Assembly (NCBI GenBank): GCA_045647885.1
Contig: JAZRMX010000029.1
Location: 1 to 56,071, forward strand
From: HGM04593 sp045647885
GTDB lineage: Bacteria > Bacteroidota > Bacteroidia > Bacteroidales > Bacteroidaceae
DNA length: 56,071 nucleotides
Direction: 5' to 3'
Positions within the stretch are counted from its first letter, which is position 1; each line of letters opens with the position of its first letter. Positions 51,233 through 56,071 of the stretch are shown piece after piece. Below the pieces are notes generated by a model. It ran no database searches, was not told the origin of the DNA, and saw only the letters and a program-made list of their open reading frames with translations. The translations under genes and the position numbers were made by a program.

Positions 51233-53491
51233 ATGGATCTTGCGTATCTATTTGTGGTCGGCTTTATGTTTTGCCTGGCCATTCTCGATTTGACAGTCGG
51301 TGTCAGCAATGACGCTGTAAACTTCTTGAGCGCAGCGGTTGGTAGCAAGGCTGCAAAATTAAAACACGTTCTTCTTGTTGCAGCCGCGGGTGTGTTTATC
51401 GGTGCTGCGTTCAGTAGCGGTATGATGGATGTTGCCCGTCACGGAATCTTTGCTCCACAGTACTTTAGTTTCAGCCAGGTTATGTGTATCTATCTGGCGG
51501 TGGTCATCAGTGATGTGTTCCTGCTCGACTTGTTCAACTCGCTCGGTCTTCCCACATCAACCACAGTGTCTATGGTGTTCGAGCTGTTGGGAGCCGCTTT
51601 CATTACTGCGCTTATAAACTCAAGTGCTTCGGAGGTGGGCTTTATGGAGATGCTTAATACCGAAAAAGCTCTTACCATTATAATATCAATATTCCTCTCC
51701 GTAGCCATAGCTTTTGTCTTTGGTCTTATTGTGCAGTGGATTGCCCGTGTGATATTCACGTTCCATTATAAGAGCAACCTTAATGGTAAAATAGGTATCT
51801 ATGGCGGTATTGCCATTACTTCTATTATCTACTTTATGCTCATAAAGGGATTGAAGGGCAGTACTATGATTTCGGTCGATGTGCGTGAGTTTATAGACAA
51901 CCACACTGTGGCGATTCTGTTTGCTTCGTTTGTCTTTTTCTCAATCCTTATGCAGATTCTGCACTGGTTCAAGATAAACGTATTCAAGATTATTGTTCTT
52001 GTGGGTACTTTCTCGCTTGCAATGGCATTTGCCGGTAACGACCTTGTGAACTTTATTGGTGTGACGCTTGCCGGCTTTGAGTCGTTCAACGACTTTACTG
52101 CCAATGGTGCCGGCGCAGCCGAGAGTTATATGATGGGCTCTCTTAATTTGCCGGCAACGACTCCTGTGTACTTCCTTATTGGCGCCGGAGCTGTTATGGT
52201 ATACGCCTTGTGGACAAGCAAAAAGGCGCGTAAGGTGTTGCAGACTTCGATATCTTTGTCGAGCCAGCAGAATGAGGAGGGTGATATCTTTGGAACATCG
52301 CCTGTGGCCCGTAACCTTGTGCGTGCTGTCACAAAGATGGTTGATGGTATCTCGCAGGTGACACCGCAGAATGTGAAGGATTGGGTGAACAAGCGTTTTG
52401 CCCCTCTGGAGGAGCGCGAGGAGGTTGCTTTCGACCTTGTGCGTGCATCGGTTAATCTTGTGCTTGCCGGCTTGCTTATTGCGTTGGGTACTTCACTTAA
52501 ATTGCCTCTTTCAACCACTTATGTAACATTTATGGTGGGTATGGGTTCTTCTTTGAGTGACCGTGCCTGGGGGCGTGAGAGTGCCGTGTACCGTGTGACC
52601 GGTGTTGTTTCGGTTGTGGGCGGTTGGTTTGTTACGGCGGGTGCTGCGTTCATACTTGCGGCTACTGTTGCTTCCATTATGAATTACGGCGGTATTCCTG
52701 CTATGTATGTGATGATTGCCTTGGTGGTCTATCTGCTAATCCACAGCCACATACAGTATAACAAGAAAAAGAGCCAGGAGAAGACCGATGAGGATATGGC
52801 AATAATCCTTAAGTCGGAAGACCAGAATGAGGTTTGGGAAAAGTTGCAGAGCCACGCGGCGAACACTCTTACCCATACTCTCTCGTTCTCGGCCGAGACA
52901 TATAAAGGCTTGTTCGAGTCTTTTGCGAAGGATGAATTGCGTCCCTTGAAGGCTTCGCTTATAAAGATTGTGGAGGAGAAGGCGCAGATGAAGAAAGAAC
53001 GCCGTGCCGAAACGCGCGGTATGCAGCGCATAGACCAGCAGCTTGCCTTTGAGCGCAGTACCTGGTATCACTTGTGTACCAATAGTTGCCAACAGATGCT
53101 GAACACCCTTACCCGTATTGGTGAGCCTATGAAGGAGCACGCCGACAACAGCTTCTCTCCCTTGTCTAAAATGTATATAGAGGAGTTTACTCCCTATTGC
53201 CGTGATATTTTCAATGCGCTCACTGATATCAACGATATTATTGCAACAGGTAATTATCAGGCATCGGACGAGGTTTCGGCTCGTGCAAAGGATTTGAAAC
53301 ACGCGCTTGCCAACCTGCGTAAGACACAGACAATGCGTCTGCACCAGAGCAGTGGCAGTCTTCGTATGGACTTTGTTTATCTGAACCTCATTCAGGAGTC
53401 TCACGAGTTGCTCAGTGAGGTGCGTAACCTTCTCCGTGGTAGCAACAAGTTCTTTGCTCCTGCGAGTGAGAGAGTAGAAAGCGCTGAATAA
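51233..53491 (+). CDS. PiT-family inorganic phosphate transporter with PhoU-like tail
   Basis: This 752-residue protein has an N-terminal PiT repeat with the signature GVSNDAVNFLSAAVGSKAA (residues 23-41) and GLPTSTTVSMVFEL near 104. A second repeat carries AGNDLVNFIGV near 265 and LPLSTTYVTFMVG near 423. About 11 membrane segments end near residue 505. The last 240 residues are soluble, helical and PhoU-like, joined to the permease in one chain. It should import phosphate with a cation at the inner membrane, with the tail as a likely regulatory domain. It stands alone. Confidence 0.9.
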   Translation: MDLAYLFVVGFMFCLAILDLTVGVSNDAVNFLSAAVGSKAAKLKHVLLVAAAGVFIGAAFSSGMMDVARHGIFAPQYFSFSQVMCIYLAVVISDVFLLDLFNSLGLPTSTTVSMVFELLGAAFITALINSSASEVGFMEMLNTEKALTIIISIFLSVAIAFVFGLIVQWIARVIFTFHYKSNLNGKIGIYGGIAITSIIYFMLIKGLKGSTMISVDVREFIDNHTVAILFASFVFFSILMQILHWFKINVFKIIVLVGTFSLAMAFAGNDLVNFIGVTLAGFESFNDFTANGAGAAESYMMGSLNLPATTPVYFLIGAGAVMVYALWTSKKARKVLQTSISLSSQQNEEGDIFGTSPVARNLVRAVTKMVDGISQVTPQNVKDWVNKRFAPLEEREEVAFDLVRASVNLVLAGLLIALGTSLKLPLSTTYVTFMVGMGSSLSDRAWGRESAVYRVTGVVSVVGGWFVTAGAAFILAATVASIMNYGGIPAMYVMIALVVYLLIHSHIQYNKKKSQEKTDEDMAIILKSEDQNEVWEKLQSHAANTLTHTLSFSAETYKGLFESFAKDELRPLKASLIKIVEEKAQMKKERRAETRGMQRIDQQLAFERSTWYHLCTNSCQQMLNTLTRIGEPMKEHADNSFSPLSKMYIEEFTPYCRDIFNALTDINDIIATGNYQASDEVSARAKDLKHALANLRKTQTMRLHQSSGSLRMDFVYLNLIQESHELLSEVRNLLRGSNKFFAPASERVESAE

Positions 53492-53507
53492 AATTTTTAA
53501 CAGTTAG

Positions 53508-53555
53508 TCATCGGCAGAAAGGTTGGGAAAATCTTTCTGCCGATGAACTTTTTTT
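53508..53555 (+). terminator. Terminator of the phosphate transporter gene
   Basis: A 14-bp stem (53508-53521 with 53533-53546) is followed by ACTTTTTTT. Confidence 0.92.
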
Positions 53556-53556
53556 G

Positions 53557-53564
53557 TATCTTCG
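53557..53564 (+). promoter_or_regulatory. -7 box of nfo
   Basis: TATCTTCG lies 23 bases before ATG 53588 and within the upstream open frame, so it favours that ATG over the GTG/ATG at 53543. Confidence 0.45.
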
Positions 53565-53587
53565 CCGAGAAGAAATATTATAGAATT

Positions 53588-54421
53588 ATGAAATTTTTAG
53601 GTGCTCACGTATCGGCAAGCGGTGGAGTGGAGAATGCTCCTTTGAATGCAGCGGCTATAGGCGCAAATGCCTTTGCGCTCTTTACAAAGAATCAGCGTCA
53701 GTGGGTTTCGGCTCCTTTGACCGAAAAGAGTATTGCGATGTTCAAGGAGAATTGCGCAAAAGGTGGCTTTGATCCCCGTTATATATTGCCTCACGACAGT
53801 TATCTCATTAATCTTGGTAACCCGGATGAGGAGGCTATGCAGAAATCGCGTGCGGCATTCATCGATGAGATGAAGCGTTGCGAGCAGCTTGGCTTGTGTA
53901 TGCTTAACTTCCACCCGGGCAGCCACTTGAATAAAATCTCGGTAGAGGGTTGCCTTGATGCCGTTGCAGCCAATATAAACCTTGCTCTTTCTATGACAAA
54001 CGGTGTTTCTGCCATAATAGAGAATACCGCAGGGCAGGGCAGCAATGTGGGTAACCGCCTGGAGGAGATACGTTATATTATTGACCGCGTGGACGACAAG
54101 AGCCGTGTGGGTGTCTGCGTGGACACCTGTCACTTCTATTCGGCAGGTTACGATATTGTGAACGACTACGATGGTGCGTTTGCTGCTTTTGATGAGATTA
54201 TCGGCTTGCAATATCTGAAAGCAATTCATTTGAACGATACTAAAAAGATGTTGGGCTCGCGTGTAGACAGACACGAAAGTATAGGTCTTGGCCTTCTTGG
54301 AATGGATTTCTTCAAACGTCTTATGAAGGATTCCCGTTTCGACGATATACCCATAATCCTTGAGACTCCCGACGAGAATCGTTGGGCCGATGAGATAGCT
54401 TTGCTACGTAGTTTTGAGTAA
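53588..54421 (+). CDS. nfo: Endonuclease IV (AP endonuclease)
   Basis: This 277-residue TIM-barrel enzyme starts with MKFLGAHVSASGGVENAP. It contains the three family signatures: IIENTAGQGSNVG (near 145), VCVDTCHFYSAGYD (near 176) and HLNDTKKMLGSRVDRHESIG (near 217), which carry the trinuclear zinc ligands. It cuts DNA at abasic sites in base-excision repair. The start at 53588 fits the conserved N-terminus. It stands alone, upstream of tRNA-Ser. Confidence 0.96.
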   Translation: MKFLGAHVSASGGVENAPLNAAAIGANAFALFTKNQRQWVSAPLTEKSIAMFKENCAKGGFDPRYILPHDSYLINLGNPDEEAMQKSRAAFIDEMKRCEQLGLCMLNFHPGSHLNKISVEGCLDAVAANINLALSMTNGVSAIIENTAGQGSNVGNRLEEIRYIIDRVDDKSRVGVCVDTCHFYSAGYDIVNDYDGAFAAFDEIIGLQYLKAIHLNDTKKMLGSRVDRHESIGLGLLGMDFFKRLMKDSRFDDIPIILETPDENRWADEIALLRSFE

Positions 54422-54477
54422 AAGAGGGCTTTTTTGAACTTTTTTTGCAATAAATGCAATATTTTTTCGCAAAACTA

Positions 54478-54508
54478 TTGCGTATATCAAAAAAGTGCCA
54501 TATCTTTG
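54478..54508 (+). promoter_or_regulatory. Promoter of tRNA-Ser
   Basis: TTG (54478-54480), a 20-bp spacer and TATCTTTG (54501-54508) form a consensus promoter. Confidence 0.8.
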
Positions 54509-54547
54509 CACCCGTTAAACGAAACGACCGCGTTTAATTTACTTATT

Positions 54548-54632
54548 GGAGAGGTGGCAGAGTGGTCGATTGCACCGGTCTTGAAAACCGACGTACTGAA
54601 AGGTACCGGGGGTTCGAATCCCTCTCTCTCCG
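54548..54632 (+). tRNA. tRNA-Ser (TGA)
   Basis: An 85-nt tRNA with the long variable arm of serine tRNAs has anticodon TGA at 54582-54584, acceptor 54548-54554 paired with 54625-54631, and discriminator G. The CCA end is not encoded. Confidence 0.95.
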
Positions 54633-54635
54633 CTG

Positions 54636-54663
54636 AAAAGGAAGCTGAAAGGCTTCCTTTTTT
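54636..54663 (+). terminator. Terminator of tRNA-Ser
   Basis: AAGGAAGC/GCTTCCTT hairpin with a run of T directly after the tRNA. Confidence 0.88.
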
Positions 54664-54734
54664 TACATTAGAGGGGATGAGAACACCCGAGCGGGGGTTC
54701 GTAATCGACGAAGTCGCTTGCCAAAGCAAGAATC

Positions 54735-54772
54735 GGATCAACGCAAAATTCTGGGATCAACGCAAAATTCTG
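54735..54772 (+). repeat. Perfect tandem 19-bp repeat beside the IS
   Basis: GGATCAACGCAAAATTCTG occurs twice back to back (54735-54753, 54754-54772), between the tRNA-Ser terminator and the transposase stop. It may mark the insertion boundary or a duplication linked to it. Confidence 0.85.
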
Positions 54773-54785
54773 AGGGATTTACAAA

Positions 54786-55778
54786 TCAAGCATACAATTT
54801 TGTCAACCTGAAAAGGCAAAAATCTTTATCTTTTACACCTCTGAACTGCGCCCTGAAAGCCTTGATTTTTGCATTGAATGATTCTGATGCAGCATTTGTG
54901 GAACGTTTGTCAAAGAAGTTCAATATTTTCTCATAGTGCATATAAATTGTTCTCATAACTTTCGCAAATGCAGTAAACTCACTCCTCTCAACCCTTTCGT
55001 ACCATCTTGCCAACATTGTGTATGCAACCTCTTTTGATTTGGCACAGTGATACACCTGCCCCAGTCCCATTGCCAGACAATATGCCTTCCTGATATCCGG
55101 ATACTCACGGAAAAGGATTCTTGCCCTTTCCTTTTGCTCATTACTCCATAGATTCTCCTTCTTGTATAGCAGATAAATGCTCCTAACCAGCAACTGCGCT
55201 CTTGTATCTCCGTTTTCAAAGAGGACAGGCTGATATGTTCTGCCCTGTACCTTGGCTTTAAGTATTTCCTTGTTTTCTTCGTCCAATGCTTCCCACCTGG
55301 CCTTGATGCGCATATCCTGCAACGCCTCAAAGGCCAGTTGCTGGACATGGAAACGGTCAATGACCTGCCTTGCCGCAGGAAAACACGTAGAGGCTATCTT
55401 CGCCATATTGGCTGCCATATCAAGAGTTATCTCCCTTACCTGGAAGCGGCATCTGCGAGGCATCTGCAATAGCACCCTGCATACATCTTCCGTTCGCGTA
55501 CCTTTGATGACAGCTATAATGGAACCTTTGCCTCCTTTCCTCTCCTTGTTGATGAGAACCGTATATAATTCTCCACGCGAGAGACACACCTCGTCCAATC
55601 CCACGTATGCACCAATATTTTTCTCAAAGAGAATCCATTCCGAGGCGTGTAGCAGTTGCTCCCAGTCATGATATCCGCTCAGATGGTCACGGTACTGCCG
55701 TTCCAATTTCTCTCCGTCAACTCCATAAAGAGTGCCTATGGTCTTGCAGCTTACAGGAAGATTATCTACATATCTCTT
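54786..55778 (-). CDS. ISAon1/ISL3-like DDE transposase
   Basis: The frame is open from 55778 to the stop at 54786. It begins with conserved residues VSCKTIGTLYGVDGEKLERQ. The catalytic residues lie in YVGLDEVCLS, VIDRFHVQQ and NAASESFNAKIK, as in ISL3-type transposases. No ATG or GTG precedes the conserved part; the first NTG is TTG at 55706, inside it. The N-region frame overlaps by 17 bases and is offset, so expression would need a ribosomal frameshift or coupled reinitiation, or this copy is defective. Confidence 0.8.
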   Translation of the reverse strand, partial: KRYVDNLPVSCKTIGTLYGVDGEKLERQYRDHLSGYHDWEQLLHASEWILFEKNIGAYVGLDEVCLSRGELYTVLINKERKGGKGSIIAVIKGTRTEDVCRVLLQMPRRCRFQVREITLDMAANMAKIASTCFPAARQVIDRFHVQQLAFEALQDMRIKARWEALDEENKEILKAKVQGRTYQPVLFENGDTRAQLLVRSIYLLYKKENLWSNEQKERARILFREYPDIRKAYCLAMGLGQVYHCAKSKEVAYTMLARWYERVERSEFTAFAKVMRTIYMHYEKILNFFDKRSTNAASESFNAKIKAFRAQFRGVKDKDFCLFRLTKLYA

Positions 55779-56071
55779 TTAAAAAAGACGCGAATTCACG
55801 CGTCATAGAGGTTCCTGAGGCTACCAAATGCCAATCACGGGATATATATCTGCCCTCCGGTTTTACAATCCATCGTCTGCGGCGGACATTTAGAAATACC
55901 TGTTTGCCACGGATAGGGAAGTCCTGAACAACCGTAGGTTCGAAGAATCCTTTACTCTCGGTATCTTTGTCGCAGTACTCGGCGGGTACGATATTCTTTT
56001 CTTCAAGGTATATTACTATTTGAGCAGAGTCCTCAACAACGTTTACAACATCAAAATAATCAAGTGTGCCT
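55762..56071 (-). CDS. ISAon1-type transposase N-region protein (partial, 5' end outside window)
   Basis: A minus-strand frame enters at the right edge (first full codon GGC) and runs 102 codons to TAA at 55762-55764. The product includes LDYFDVVNVVED, a later RGKQVFLNVRRRRWIV and RDWHLVASGTSMTREFASFLK. This is the small protein usually encoded before the ISAon1 transposase, probably for DNA binding. Its end overlaps the transposase frame. Confidence 0.7.
   Translation of the reverse strand, partial: GTLDYFDVVNVVEDSAQIVIYLEEKNIVPAEYCDKDTESKGFFEPTVVQDFPIRGKQVFLNVRRRRWIVKPEGRYISRDWHLVASGTSMTREFASFLKEICR

Larger units (their letters stand above)
54773..56071 (-). mobile_element. ISAon1-type insertion sequence, truncated by the window edge
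   Basis: The element consists of an N-region ORF and a DDE transposase on the minus strand, inserted about 120 bases downstream of tRNA-Ser. The left boundary is approximate; no terminal inverted repeat can be checked because the other end lies outside the window. Confidence 0.75.

Noticed and set aside
54676..54811. Open frame downstream of tRNA-Ser
   Set aside because: It runs through the tRNA gene, its terminator and the tandem repeat, so it is not a gene.
55700..55730. Apparent frameshift inside the start of the transposase
   Set aside because: Recounting the bases gives GGA GAG AAA TTG, so the conserved VDGEKLE runs in one frame; only the junction with the N-region remains odd.

Overview
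The window is a chromosomal segment of a member of the order Bacteroidales, probably a gut Bacteroidaceae/Prevotellaceae-type organism. Evidence for this: promoters repeatedly match the Bacteroidetes pattern (TTG/TTTG, about 20 bp, then TAnnTTTG); A-rich leaders replace Shine-Dalgarno sites; neither tRNA gene encodes its CCA end; and the gene content is typical (TamL lipoprotein with TamB, BspA-like leucine-rich repeats, carboxyspermidine-type dehydrogenase next to recA, long GH2 beta-galactosidase, ISAon1-type insertion sequence). Most of it is housekeeping; the accessory parts are the LRR gene near 11-12.5 kb, the tandem giant genes at 28-36 kb and the IS at the right edge.

Layout. 0.3-8.2 kb (minus): a sugar nucleotidyltransferase, then the tamB-tamL operon for outer-membrane assembly. 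8.4-10.5 kb (plus): a lipoprotein cyclophilin overlapping an M16 peptidase. 10.7-14.3 kb (minus): an AT-rich secreted LRR protein with a dockerin-like tail, a 450-bp gap holding a strong candidate structured RNA, then tetR-rluA. 14.5-16.6 kb: initiator tRNA-Met and dnaK. 16.6-20.7 kb: a repeat-rich intergenic region, then the operon carboxyspermidine dehydrogenase-like gene, recA, and a secreted C1 peptidase. 20.9-21.5 kb: membrane protein plus XRE regulator, with palindromes over their promoter. 21.7-25.5 kb: a structured leader and recJ-recQ. 25.6-28.4 kb (minus): cstA and a GH109-like oxidoreductase-fold protein.

28.5-40.3 kb (minus): two tandem paralogues of about 1,290 residues, joining an MG2-like surface-protein architecture to Sel1 repeats, preceded by a GH2 beta-galactosidase with an N-terminal lectin-like region. 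40.8-44.5 kb (minus): an alpha/beta hydrolase, a MurF-like ligase with a membrane N-terminus, and D-Ala-D-Ala ligase, probably one cell-wall operon. 44.6-47.6 kb: a small orphan fragment and mutS2. 47.7-50.9 kb: a SIMPL-domain protein, an AraC-type regulator and a divergent porin-like beta-barrel. 51.2-54.4 kb: a PiT phosphate transporter with a PhoU-like tail, and endonuclease IV. 54.5-56.1 kb: tRNA-Ser(TGA) and a partial ISAon1-type element running off the edge.

The DNA repair genes (recA, recJ, recQ, mutS2, nfo) are scattered through the window rather than forming one island. I found no CRISPR array, prophage or recognisable defence island. The best candidates for something undescribed are the roughly 260-nt structured RNA at 12.63-12.89 kb, the recJ leader, the tandem MG2/Sel1 proteins and the hydrolase-MurF-Ddl operon.
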